Source: Coprobacillus sp. CAG:698 (GTDB taxonomy: Bacteria > Bacillota_I > Bacilli_A > ML615J-28 > CAG-698). From it: DNA of 64,000 bases. Location: assembly GCA_000431235.1 (NCBI GenBank), contig HF988734.1:186001-250000 (forward strand), in the 5' to 3' direction. How positions within the stretch are numbered: position 1 is the first letter of the stretch; each line of letters starts with the position of its first letter. The notes beneath the pieces were generated by a model that was given only the letters and a program-made list of their open reading frames with translations, was not told the DNA's origin and did not search any database. The position numbers were made by a program, and so were the translations under genes. Shown here one piece after another: positions 44,929 to 53,999 of the stretch.

Positions 44929-46105
44929 GATAAAAGATATAGTCTTACTCGGTGCAACAGGTTCAATCGGAACACAAGCACTTGAGATATGCTCAAACAA
45001 AAAAATAAAAGTTAAAGGAATAGCTTTTAATAATAGTTATGAAAAAGCAATTGAAATAATTGATAAATATGATCCTATTTGTATATGCACATCATCACTT
45101 TCATCTTTTGAAAAGTTAAAAGAAATATATAAAAATAAGGAAATTGTTTATGGTGACGAAGGATTCAAAAAAATTGTTGATTATTCAGACAATATAGTTA
45201 ATGCAATTACAGGAATAGCAGGGCTAAAACCAACAATCTATTCCTTAAAAAGAGGAAAAACAATTTACTTAGCCAACAAAGAAACATTAGTTGTTGCTGG
45301 AGATTTAATAAAAAGAGAAGCTCAAGAAAAAAATGTAAAAATAATACCTATAGATAGCGAGCATGATGCTATTTATCGTTTAATACATAATAATAAATTA
45401 ATAAATTGTGAGAATAAAGACTATAAAATTAGTAGACTTATAATAACTGCTTCTGGGGGAGCGTTTAAAAACAAAACCCGAGAAGAGTTAAAAGATGTAA
45501 CTATAGAAGAGGCTTTAAAACATCCTAACTGGTCAATGGGTAAAAAAATAACTATTGACTCACAAACAATGGTTAATAAAGCTCTCGAAATAATTGAAGC
45601 TTATTATCTATTTGATATAGATTATGATAAAATAGAAACCATTATTCATCCAGAGAGTATAATTCATTCAATGGTCGAGTATTGTGATGGAAGTGTTGAG
45701 GCGGTTATGTATAAACCAACAATGTTTATTCCTATTCAAAATGCATTATTGAAGGATTTTGAAAATATAAATGTCAAGAAACTTGATTTTAATTCTTTAA
45801 AATCATTAACATTTATGAAGATGGATTTTGATAGATTTCCTGTTATTAGACTTGCATATGAAGTTTTAAAGAAAAAAGGATTTTATCCAGTATGTTTTAA
45901 TGCAAGTAATGAAGCTTGTGTGGATTTATTCTTAAAAGGAAAGATTTCCTTTTTAGACATTGAAAAGATAATTTTGGAAACAATAAAAAGTATAGAAACT
46001 CTTAAAGTTAAAGATAAAAAAATAAATGAACTAGAATATAATTTTGAAAATATACTTTTAGTTCATGAAACTGTAATAAAGAAAATAAAAGAGGTGTATA
46101 AATGA
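44921..46105 (+). CDS. dxr: 1-deoxy-D-xylulose 5-phosphate reductoisomerase
   Basis: Starts with TTG 44921 behind GGAG. 394 residues with GATGSIGTQAL (NADPH), ANKETLVVAG, PIDSEHDAIYRL (metal Asp and Glu), TASGGAF, HPNWSMGKKITIDSQTMVNK. It commits DXP to the MEP isoprenoid pathway, feeding UppS in the same operon. Overlaps both neighbours. Confidence 0.96.
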   Translation: MDKIKDIVLLGATGSIGTQALEICSNKKIKVKGIAFNNSYEKAIEIIDKYDPICICTSSLSSFEKLKEIYKNKEIVYGDEGFKKIVDYSDNIVNAITGIAGLKPTIYSLKRGKTIYLANKETLVVAGDLIKREAQEKNVKIIPIDSEHDAIYRLIHNNKLINCENKDYKISRLIITASGGAFKNKTREELKDVTIEEALKHPNWSMGKKITIDSQTMVNKALEIIEAYYLFDIDYDKIETIIHPESIIHSMVEYCDGSVEAVMYKPTMFIPIQNALLKDFENINVKKLDFNSLKSLTFMKMDFDRFPVIRLAYEVLKKKGFYPVCFNASNEACVDLFLKGKISFLDIEKIILETIKSIETLKVKDKKINELEYNFENILLVHETVIKKIKEVYK

Positions 46106-47985
46106 ATTATTTAGTAATTATAAGTTTTGTTGACTTCTTGAAAAAAAGTGGAGACTTTTTAATTAACTTAATCGTATTTATTATATTATTAGGATTAATT
46201 GTTGGTATACATGAGTTTGGACACTTTATTTTTGCAAGACGTGCGAAAGTTTTGTGCCGTGAATTTGCAATTGGCATGGGCCCGAGACTATGGAAAAAAC
46301 GCAAAGGGGAAACAGTTTACTCGCTCAGAGCTTTTCCTATTGGAGGCTTTTGTGCAATAGCTGGTGAAGAAGTGGAAGCTGACCCGTTTGCGGATATGAA
46401 ACAGATAAAACTTAATGTAGTTGATGGTGTTATAAAGGGATTCTATCCAGAAATAGATGATGATAGCTTTGCTTATCCAATATATGATATTGTAAGCTAT
46501 GATATTTATGATGCTAATCAAACAGGAAATCTTTATATGGAAGTAACAAAAGATGGCGAAACATATAGATTTGATGTTGACCCTCAAGCAATTATTTACA
46601 CAAAAAAAGATGAATTTCAAATAGCTCCTTACAATAGAACTCTTGGTTCTAAAGGAAAATTAGCTCGAGCTTTAGTAATGTTTGGTGGCCCTATGATGAA
46701 CTTCATTCTTGCTTTAGTAGTTTTCTTTATTTGTGGGTTAATTATTGGATTTAAAGACTATTCTTCAAGTACACTTGGAGATGTTACAATGGGAGATATT
46801 GCTGAAGTGTATGGAAAAAGCTATACTTATGACGAAGTATTAAGTTTAGATAAAACTGGAATTGTTGGTATTTACTCAGAAAGTATCGATAAAGATAAAT
46901 ATTATAATCTTAAAGATGCAAGTTTAATTGATGAATTCTTAAATACTTATAAGAAAAAAGGTTTAAATGAAAGTATAGTTGTTTTATACAAACGTGATAA
47001 CTTCTTGAAAAAAGGGGATATTATAACTAAACTTTCATCGAAAACATTAGGTGTTAAAGACAATATAAAGAATTTTAATGATATTCAAGCCTTTTTAGAT
47101 GAATATAATAAAAAAGGTTTAGCCGAAAAAATTACAATTTATTACACTAGAGATGGCAAAGAAATGAAAATTGAAGCAACACCATTTGTGGCTGTGAATA
47201 GTGTGGGAATTGGTAGTGGATGGTATTATGATGTTGATGGAGAAGTTAAAATCAAAGTTTTAAGTGATGGTTTGACACTTTCAAAAACAGGTAATCTAGC
47301 TGACAATAGCGAGTTGAAAGTTGGAGACGTAATTGTTGAGATAGCTGGAATAAAGAATCCTACATGGTCAGATATTAGAAAAGTATTTGATAATTTTGTT
47401 GGTGATTCTAAAGTTGAAGAAGAAAATTGGATAAAAGTTATCGTAAAAAGAACTATAGATAATGAAGATAAAGAAATTGAAGTTAAAATAAAACCTTATA
47501 GTCGAAGCCTTATTGAAGGCCAAACAGCTTTAGATGGTGAAAAACCAGAAATAACTTATGCTACAGTTAATCTAAGCCCAGATTCAAAGTTTTCAATTTT
47601 AAAGAGTATAGCATATTCTGGAAAAAGAACTTGGTCTTCATTTACATCAGTTATTGATACTTTGAAACTTTTATTTAAAGGTACAGTATCAATTAAAAAT
47701 TTATCAGGTCCTATTGGAATCTTTTCAATTGCCGGACAAGCCCGTGAAGCGGGTTTCACGTACGTATTAAGTTTATTAGGGTTCTTGAGCGTTAACATTG
47801 GATTGTTGAATCTTTTCCCAATTCCAGCACTTGATGGAGGTAGACTTGTTTTCATAGCTTATGAAGCAATAACTAAGAAAAAACCTAACCCTAAAGTTGA
47901 GACAATTTTAATTACAGTTACATTAATATTATTATTTGGCTTAATGATTTTTGTAGCATTTGAAGATATTATTAGATTATTTTAG
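46102..47985 (+). CDS. rseP: Site-2 (M50) membrane protease, RseP family, extended
   Basis: 627 residues, against about 420 in most Bacilli. First helix with HEFGH zinc site (about 37-41), the GxFxxxGE strand (GGFCAIAGEE), MFGGPMMNF helix, PDZ-like region (KVGDVIVEIAGIKNPTWSDIRKVF), and the last helices with NLFPIPALDGGR (third zinc ligand). The extra length lies between the first and second helices (~75 residues) and in the periplasm-side region before and around the PDZ domain. It cleaves membrane proteins within the bilayer, such as anti-sigma factors. Starts within the end of dxr. Confidence 0.92.
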   Translation: MNYLVIISFVDFLKKSGDFLINLIVFIILLGLIVGIHEFGHFIFARRAKVLCREFAIGMGPRLWKKRKGETVYSLRAFPIGGFCAIAGEEVEADPFADMKQIKLNVVDGVIKGFYPEIDDDSFAYPIYDIVSYDIYDANQTGNLYMEVTKDGETYRFDVDPQAIIYTKKDEFQIAPYNRTLGSKGKLARALVMFGGPMMNFILALVVFFICGLIIGFKDYSSSTLGDVTMGDIAEVYGKSYTYDEVLSLDKTGIVGIYSESIDKDKYYNLKDASLIDEFLNTYKKKGLNESIVVLYKRDNFLKKGDIITKLSSKTLGVKDNIKNFNDIQAFLDEYNKKGLAEKITIYYTRDGKEMKIEATPFVAVNSVGIGSGWYYDVDGEVKIKVLSDGLTLSKTGNLADNSELKVGDVIVEIAGIKNPTWSDIRKVFDNFVGDSKVEEENWIKVIVKRTIDNEDKEIEVKIKPYSRSLIEGQTALDGEKPEITYATVNLSPDSKFSILKSIAYSGKRTWSSFTSVIDTLKLLFKGTVSIKNLSGPIGIFSIAGQAREAGFTYVLSLLGFLSVNIGLLNLFPIPALDGGRLVFIAYEAITKKKPNPKVETILITVTLILLFGLMIFVAFEDIIRLF

Positions 47986-47994
47986 GAGAAATAT

Positions 47995-49236
47995 ATGAAA
48001 CAATCACTATTATTTGCACCAACACTAAGAGATATGCCTAAAGAGGCAGAAGTTATAAGTCATAAAATACTTTTACGTGGCGGATATATGAAACAAAATG
48101 CTGCTGGCGTTTATACTTATCTACCACTTGGATATAAAGTTATAAAGAAAATAGAAAGCATAATTCGTGAAGAATTAGACAAAATCGGATGTAGTGAACT
48201 ATTAATGCCATCATTACAAACTAAAGACTTATGGGTTGAAAGCGGAAGATGGGATAATTATGGTAAAGAATTAATGAGATTAAAAGATCGTCATGATCGT
48301 GAGTTCTGCTTAGGTCCAACTCATGAAGAAGTAATCACATCAATAGTACGTGATTATATAACAAGCTATAAAAAGTTACCATTAGCATTATATCAAATAC
48401 AAACAAAATTCCGTGATGAATTTCGCCCTCGTTTTGGATTAATGCGTGGACGTGAATTCATTATGAAGGATTTATATACTTTTTCAGCAACTCAAGAAGA
48501 TTTAGATGAATGGTATTTAAAAATACGTCAAGCATACATTAATATTCTAAATCGTTTAGAACTTCATTTTAGAATAGTTCATGCTGATAGTGGTAATATA
48601 GGTGGAAAAGTAAGTGAAGAATTTATGATATTATGTGATATTGGCGAAGATACTATTTGTTATAGTGATTCTTCAGACTATGCAAGTAACGTGGAGGTTG
48701 AAGATTTTCCTGATGGAAGTCCTTCTCCAGATGGCAAAGGAATCATAAAACATGCAAAAGGAATTGAAGCTGGACATATCTTTAAATTGGGCACTAAATA
48801 TTCAGAGCCTATGAAAGCAATGTTCGTTGATAAAGATGGCAAAACAAAACCAATTATTATGGGATGCTATGGCATTGGTGTAAGTAGATTACTAATGGCT
48901 GCACTAGAGCAACATTATAATAATGATAAAGCAGTATGGCCAAGAGAAATCAGACCATTTGATGTTCATGTTTTACCACTTGATAAAAAAGGAACGGATA
49001 ATTATAACTTAGCATTAGATATTTATGAGAAGTTAAAGAGCAAAGGGTTAGATGTTTTATTTGATGATCGTGACGAAAGTGCGGGAGTTAAGTTTAAAGA
49101 TGCTGACTTAATCGGTATCAATAACAGAATAGTTGTTGGCCGTAAAGCTCAAGATGGAATTTTTGAATATAAAAATTTAAAAGATGATAAAGTAATTGAA
49201 GTAACACTTGAAGAGATTTTAAATATGAATTATTAG
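47995..49236 (+). CDS. proS: Prolyl-tRNA synthetase, short form without INS domain
   Basis: 413 residues; class-II motifs are present (GVYTYLPLGYKVIKKIESIIRE, TKFRDEFRPRFGLMRGREFIMKD, MGCYGIGVSRLLMAALEQ) with the C-terminal anticodon domain (VHVLPLDK...ALDIYEKL). The ~180-residue INS editing domain normally between motifs 2 and 3 is missing: SDYASNVEVEDFP passes quickly to GIEAGHIFKLG. It charges tRNA-Pro; Ala-tRNA-Pro editing in cis is absent. AGGAG lies before the ATG, nine bases after rseP. Confidence 0.93.
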   Translation: MKQSLLFAPTLRDMPKEAEVISHKILLRGGYMKQNAAGVYTYLPLGYKVIKKIESIIREELDKIGCSELLMPSLQTKDLWVESGRWDNYGKELMRLKDRHDREFCLGPTHEEVITSIVRDYITSYKKLPLALYQIQTKFRDEFRPRFGLMRGREFIMKDLYTFSATQEDLDEWYLKIRQAYINILNRLELHFRIVHADSGNIGGKVSEEFMILCDIGEDTICYSDSSDYASNVEVEDFPDGSPSPDGKGIIKHAKGIEAGHIFKLGTKYSEPMKAMFVDKDGKTKPIIMGCYGIGVSRLLMAALEQHYNNDKAVWPREIRPFDVHVLPLDKKGTDNYNLALDIYEKLKSKGLDVLFDDRDESAGVKFKDADLIGINNRIVVGRKAQDGIFEYKNLKDDKVIEVTLEEILNMNY

Positions 49237-49256
49237 TTTTGAGGAGATTAATTGTT

Positions 49257-50402
49257 ATGAAAGGTTTTAAAAATTGTAATATCTATGTAGAAGGCAAAGG
49301 GATTGTAAAAAGCAATCTTGAAGTGGAAAATGGGAAAATAGCTAGTTTTAACGCTGTTGACGGAGCTTTAGAACTTGATGATAAATATATTGTTGTTCCC
49401 GGATTTATTGATAGACATATTCATGGAGCTAATAACTCAGATTCGATGTATCCTACTTTAAAAGATATTCGTAATATTTGTGCAACTGTTGCAAGTGAAG
49501 GTGTAAGTACTTTCTTACCTACAACAATGACACAAACTGTTGAAAATATTTGTAAAGCATTAGAAAATATTGCTAATTATATTGAAACTGAAAATGATAA
49601 AGGTGCATATGTTTTAGGTATGCATTTAGAAGGACCTTTTATTTCTAAAAAACATAAAGGAGCACAAGTTGAATCTTGCATAATACCATGTTCTGTTGAA
49701 AAGTTTCAAATTTTTGAAAAAGCTAGTCATGGATATATAAAAGAAGTAACTATGGCATATGAAGAAAATGGTAAAGAACTTGCGAACTATTTACATAGTA
49801 AAGGTATTGTTGCATCTATAGGCCATACTGATGCAACATGTGCAGAGGTAATTGAAGCAAGTAAAAACGGTGTCACTTCAGCAACACATACATATAACGC
49901 CATGAAAGGGTTGCATCATCGTGAAGCAGGTACTGTTGGCGGTGTATTCTTATGCGATTCGATTTATTCAGAATTAATTTGTGATTTAGTTCACGTTTCA
50001 AGCGATGCAATTAAAGTTCTATATAAAATTAAAGGACAAGATAAAATCACTTTAATTACTGATGGAATTGAAGCAAAACATTTACCTGATGGAAAATACA
50101 AACTTGGTGGACAAGATGTATATGTAAAAGGGAAAGAAGCTCGCTTGGCAGATGGCACATTAGCTGGAAGTACATTAAAGATGAATGATGCAATTAGAAA
50201 CATGCAAGGTGTAATTGGATTATCAATGGAAAAAGCTATTGACTTAGCAACAATTAACCCAGCGAGAGTGCTAGGAATAGATAATCAAAAAGGATCTATC
50301 GCTTTAGGAAAAGATGCTGATTTTGCTATTATTGATAAAGATTATAATGTATATATGACTGTAAGTAATGGTAGAGTAGTATTTGATAAACTAACAAAAT
50401 AA
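49257..50402 (+). CDS. nagA: N-acetylglucosamine-6-phosphate deacetylase
   Basis: ATG 49257 is chosen because GAGGAG lies ten bases before it; TTG 49239 precedes that site. 381 residues of the amidohydrolase fold: DRHIHG (metal site), HLEGPF (Glu), GHTDAT, THTYNAMKGLHHREAG, and the catalytic Asp in LITDGIEA. It removes acetate from GlcNAc-6-P in amino-sugar or cell-wall recycling. No nagB is in the window. Replaces polC, which follows proS in many Bacilli. Confidence 0.93.
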   Translation: MKGFKNCNIYVEGKGIVKSNLEVENGKIASFNAVDGALELDDKYIVVPGFIDRHIHGANNSDSMYPTLKDIRNICATVASEGVSTFLPTTMTQTVENICKALENIANYIETENDKGAYVLGMHLEGPFISKKHKGAQVESCIIPCSVEKFQIFEKASHGYIKEVTMAYEENGKELANYLHSKGIVASIGHTDATCAEVIEASKNGVTSATHTYNAMKGLHHREAGTVGGVFLCDSIYSELICDLVHVSSDAIKVLYKIKGQDKITLITDGIEAKHLPDGKYKLGGQDVYVKGKEARLADGTLAGSTLKMNDAIRNMQGVIGLSMEKAIDLATINPARVLGIDNQKGSIALGKDADFAIIDKDYNVYMTVSNGRVVFDKLTK

Positions 50403-50455
50403 ATGTCACGAATAAGCCTTCTTATTAGTCTTTTATATAAAGGAGGAATAATCTT

Positions 50456-52144
50456 ATGAAAAGATTTGTTAGCAAGATATTGGGAATTTTAATGTGTATG
50501 TTGCTACTATTTTTAATAGGGTGTAGTAGTGTAAAACCAGGATACTTAAAAGATGCAGAGTCAGGTTTTAAAGGAATTGATAGTGACCCAATGTTTTCTC
50601 TTGATGGATTTAATGATTTCACGGATAGTGCATCAACAGAAGATATAATAATGATTAATAACAAATACCCTCTTTATGAAGCAATTTATAATGCTAATAT
50701 AAAAGCAGGTGTTTTAACGGGTAGTGTTGTTTTTGATAATGAGAATTATGAGTTTTGGAATAAACTTATTAGTAATAATCAAAATGGCAAAGGTTTATTT
50801 GAAGAATACGAAAATAAATATAGTTTTAATACAAAAAATAGAGTTCGTATTCAAGTGAAAAATGCTCCTAATGTTAGCGTGGAAATGACTGACGGCTCTT
50901 TTGCAACATTTACTGATGCTAATGGTTATGCATATTTATATCCTGAAAAAATAGAAGATAAATATGAAGTCTATATAACTTATAATGATGTAAATAAAGA
51001 TAAAAAGAAAATCAAAGCAACAATAAAGAATGATGATGTCATATCATTAACAGATAAAACATATAAAAATGATGTGATTGAATTAATGTTCGTTATCGAT
51101 ACAACTGGTTCAATGGGTGATGAAATAAATTACTTAAAAGTTGAAATTGATGATGTAATAAGTGAGATACAAGAAAAAAATCCTAATACGATAATTAAAT
51201 TGGCTTTACTTTTCTATCGTGATAAAGGCGATGAATACGTTACTCGATATTTTGATTTTACACAAGATATTCAGAAACAAAAGAATAATCTATCTAACCA
51301 AAATGCTAATGGTGGAGGCGACTTTGAGGAAGCAGTTTATAAAGCTTTAGGTGAAGCTGTAGACAAACAATGGTCATCGTCTTCAGAAACAAGAGTGTTG
51401 GTTCATGTTGCTGATGCTCCTAGTCATGATAACGAAGTTAAAGAATGGAATAAAAATGTACTTAAATTAACAAAAAAAGGAATTAAAGTTATTTCAGTAG
51501 CTTCAAGTGGAATAGATAAAAAAACTGAATATTTCTTTAGGTCACAGTCAATGATAACAGGCGGATGTTACGTTTATTTAACTGATGATTCTGGTGTTGG
51601 TGGAACTCACATAGAGGCAACAACTGAAGTTAAACCTGTAGTAGAATACCTAAATAAACTACTTATCAGATTAATTAATGGTTATCATACAGGAAACTAT
51701 GGAACTGCGGAAAGTTATGATGGTTTATTGTCTGAAAGTGATTTACCAGAAGAAATGCCTCAGGATTTTAACTTTACATTTAAATGGGGTAATGAACTAA
51801 CTTCTTCGTTTGACCTAAAAACAAAAAAACTTATTTTAAATAACGGTATTGATGAAGAAAGTATAAATTTAGATGTTACCGAAGAAGATGTAAAGAAAAT
51901 CTATAAATTGCTTAGAATCGTTAATTTACAAAATGTAACTATCTCTGAAGAAAAAGCAGAACAAGCATTATATTTAAAGGTTACATATGGTGATGTGGAA
52001 AAGGAAGTATACTTTACGTATCCTAATAAGGTTATTAACAATAAAACAGATTATACATTCTATTTAATGTGTCGAGGAATTTATAATTATTTAATTAAGT
52101 CATATTTACAAAAAAATGTAAACTCAAATAACCTTCCTGAATGA
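50456..52144 (+). CDS. VWA-domain lipoprotein
   Basis: 562 residues, with a lipoprotein signal ending FLIG-Cys23. A von Willebrand A domain occupies about 200-410 with a MIDAS motif DTTGSMG (about 214-220); the loop NANGGGDFEEAVYKAL and VADAPSHDNE are typical of a VWA subgroup. Before it is a small beta domain (RVRIQVKNAPNVSVEMTDGS...TDANGYAYL) like a carboxypeptidase-regulatory or Cna-B-like fold. It binds metal and probably a protein ligand at the cell surface. AAGGAGG lies nine bases before the ATG. Confidence 0.85.
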   Translation: MKRFVSKILGILMCMLLLFLIGCSSVKPGYLKDAESGFKGIDSDPMFSLDGFNDFTDSASTEDIIMINNKYPLYEAIYNANIKAGVLTGSVVFDNENYEFWNKLISNNQNGKGLFEEYENKYSFNTKNRVRIQVKNAPNVSVEMTDGSFATFTDANGYAYLYPEKIEDKYEVYITYNDVNKDKKKIKATIKNDDVISLTDKTYKNDVIELMFVIDTTGSMGDEINYLKVEIDDVISEIQEKNPNTIIKLALLFYRDKGDEYVTRYFDFTQDIQKQKNNLSNQNANGGGDFEEAVYKALGEAVDKQWSSSSETRVLVHVADAPSHDNEVKEWNKNVLKLTKKGIKVISVASSGIDKKTEYFFRSQSMITGGCYVYLTDDSGVGGTHIEATTEVKPVVEYLNKLLIRLINGYHTGNYGTAESYDGLLSESDLPEEMPQDFNFTFKWGNELTSSFDLKTKKLILNNGIDEESINLDVTEEDVKKIYKLLRIVNLQNVTISEEKAEQALYLKVTYGDVEKEVYFTYPNKVINNKTDYTFYLMCRGIYNYLIKSYLQKNVNSNNLPE

Positions 52145-52239
52145 AAATAGTGAGTACGTTTTCATGAAAATGAGTAAATGTTTTCATTAATCATTTGCAT
52201 AAATAAGGTATATAATATTTATGCAAAGGAGGCGAGATG

Positions 52240-52404
52240 ATGGAAACATTAGTATTTATAATTATAGTATTGGTGGCTTTTATTGGTGCAGTTGCAATAG
52301 CAAACAGTTCAAGAAATGGTTTTGATAATTCAGAATTAAAAGATGAAGAAAAAACACCTTGTACTATGGATGACTATACTTATGAATTAAAAACAAGAAA
52401 ATAA
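52240..52404 (+). CDS. Small single-helix membrane protein
   Basis: ATG 52240 (or the adjoining ATG 52237) follows AAAGGAGG. 54 residues: one N-terminal membrane helix (about 4-20, VFIIIVLVAFIGAVAIA) and an acidic tail with one Cys. TATAAT occurs just upstream (about 52211-52216). The strong ribosome site supports a real gene. The function is unknown. Confidence 0.65.
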   Translation: METLVFIIIVLVAFIGAVAIANSSRNGFDNSELKDEEKTPCTMDDYTYELKTRK

Positions 52405-52453
52405 GTAAGTCCAAAAAGAAATTACCTGTATAAAGCAGAATCAATATATATAT

Positions 52454-52500
52454 TAAAGGTTAGTTTTTGCATATAATGTGCTTGCTAACTTTTTTCTTTT
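52454..52500 (+). terminator. Probable terminator after the small membrane protein
   Basis: AAAGGTTAG pairs imperfectly with CTAACTTTTT, with an inner GCAT/GTGC stem, followed by a T run. Confidence 0.55.
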
Positions 52501-52560
52501 AATCTTTAAATAAATAAAATAATGTGATATAATATAAATGCAAATAATTAAGGAGTTATT

Positions 52561-53250
52561 ATGGGAATATATATTTATATAGTACTTAAAGAAATAGTTT
52601 TAGTATCGATAATTATGATGATTGTTCGAGGAATTGTAAGAGATAAACATATAGTAACTAAAGGATTAGTGAGTTTTCTAGTATCACTTTGTTTATTTAT
52701 TATTGGTGGAATATGTTTTGTAATTGATTGTATTATTAAAAAAACACCAATTATTGATAATATAGATAGTTTAGCTTTTATTATAACTGCTTTAATATAT
52801 GTGATATTTTCAATAACTCAAATAGCTAAGAAGAATAAATTTGCTAGTAATGTAAAAAAGAAAATGGTTTATACTTATCATGAGAAAAATGAATATATAT
52901 ATGTTATATATAAATTCCAAGATTTTATATTTCTCACAAAAACTAGTCATAAAGGTGTTATAGTAAAACTAAAGAAACAAGAATTTGCTGACGATGCGAT
53001 AAGCTCTCTAAATAATAAAATGAAAGTTAAAACTATAGGAAGCACAGAAAGATTGGGCATTGTTACTTGCAAAGGTGAGAAACGTGATGATGTTTATTAT
53101 TGCTATTTGATAAATGTTGATAGTTTTGTAGCTAGTGAGAAACTTGAACAAATTAATGTTTATCGAATGAGTGATATAGAATGTGAAAAAATTGATAAAT
53201 TCATTATTTTAAAGTTATTAATGGGTAATGAATTTGATGAAATTATGTAA
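52561..53250 (+). CDS. Membrane protein of unknown function
   Basis: 229 residues. Three N-terminal membrane helices (about 5-22, 38-58, 68-85), then a ~140-residue soluble domain with many lysines and two cysteines. AAGGAG lies 7 bases before the ATG, and a TATAAT box is 20-30 bases further upstream. No recognised domain. Confidence 0.65.
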   Translation: MGIYIYIVLKEIVLVSIIMMIVRGIVRDKHIVTKGLVSFLVSLCLFIIGGICFVIDCIIKKTPIIDNIDSLAFIITALIYVIFSITQIAKKNKFASNVKKKMVYTYHEKNEYIYVIYKFQDFIFLTKTSHKGVIVKLKKQEFADDAISSLNNKMKVKTIGSTERLGIVTCKGEKRDDVYYCYLINVDSFVASEKLEQINVYRMSDIECEKIDKFIILKLLMGNEFDEIM

Positions 53251-53253
53251 TAG

Positions 53254-53281
53254 ACTATATAGGTAAAACTATATAGTTTTT
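53254..53281 (+). terminator. Terminator of the 52561 gene
   Basis: ACTATATA and TATATAGT form the stem, followed by TTTT. Confidence 0.6.
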
Positions 53282-53315
53282 ATAAACAAAAAATAACAAA
53301 TATACGTCATTACTA

Positions 53316-53344
53316 TTGACAATAAATGTTGAAAATAGTATACT
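53316..53344 (+). promoter_or_regulatory. Promoter of the AbiE pair
   Basis: TTGACA (53316-53321), a 17-base spacer and TATACT (53339-53344). AGTATACTAATAGTAC across the -10 is nearly symmetric and could be the antitoxin's operator. Confidence 0.75.
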
Positions 53345-53369
53345 AATAGTACAATTTAGAGGTGATAAA

Positions 53370-53999
53370 ATGTTTATTGATCGCTTAAAAACAAAATTTA
53401 ACACTAATGAACCAATTTTTACAAATGAGATATTAGAAATGTTTAGTGAATATTCAAAAGCATATGTGTTTAGACTCATAAAAAAAGCTGAAAATGAAGG
53501 AGAAATTATAAACTTTGCCGCTGGTGTATATTATATTCCAACAAAAAGTATTATTGGTACTTCAACAATTACGGTGGAAGATGTGATTAACAAAAAATAT
53601 ATTGGTTATAAAGATGATGTGTATGGTGTGTATAGCGGATTGAATTTACAAAATATGTTTTCGATAACAACTCAAATGCCAAACACAATAGAAATTGTAA
53701 GCAATAATGAATCAATGAGATGCAGACAAATAATGATAGATGGGAGAACGATAATACTTCGAAAGTCACGATGCAAAATAGATAAAGCTAATGCACAGGC
53801 GTATACAATTTTGCAGCTACTTTCTGAAATAGAAATACCTACTGATTTAGATTATAGGGCAAAAGATTCGATTACTAAATACATGAGAGAAAATCAAATA
53901 ACAAATGATGATTTGATATCTCTTGCTAAAGTTTTCCCGGCACAAACAACAAAGAAATTAATATATAGTGGAGTATTGAATGATTTTACACAAAGATAA
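53370..53999 (+). CDS. AbiEi-like antitoxin/transcriptional repressor
   Basis: ATG 53370 follows GAGGTGAT; the frame upstream lies in the promoter. 209 residues. The N-terminal winged helix (FTNEILEMFSEYSKAYVFRLIKKAENEGEI, FAAGVYYIP) and the following domain (YSGLNLQNMFSITTQMPNTIEIVSN) match the AbiEi/DUF6088 antitoxin family, which represses its own operon and counters AbiEii. It overlaps the toxin gene by 20 bases. Type-IV-like toxin-antitoxin system, often phage defence. Confidence 0.85.
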   Translation: MFIDRLKTKFNTNEPIFTNEILEMFSEYSKAYVFRLIKKAENEGEIINFAAGVYYIPTKSIIGTSTITVEDVINKKYIGYKDDVYGVYSGLNLQNMFSITTQMPNTIEIVSNNESMRCRQIMIDGRTIILRKSRCKIDKANAQAYTILQLLSEIEIPTDLDYRAKDSITKYMRENQITNDDLISLAKVFPAQTTKKLIYSGVLNDFTQR

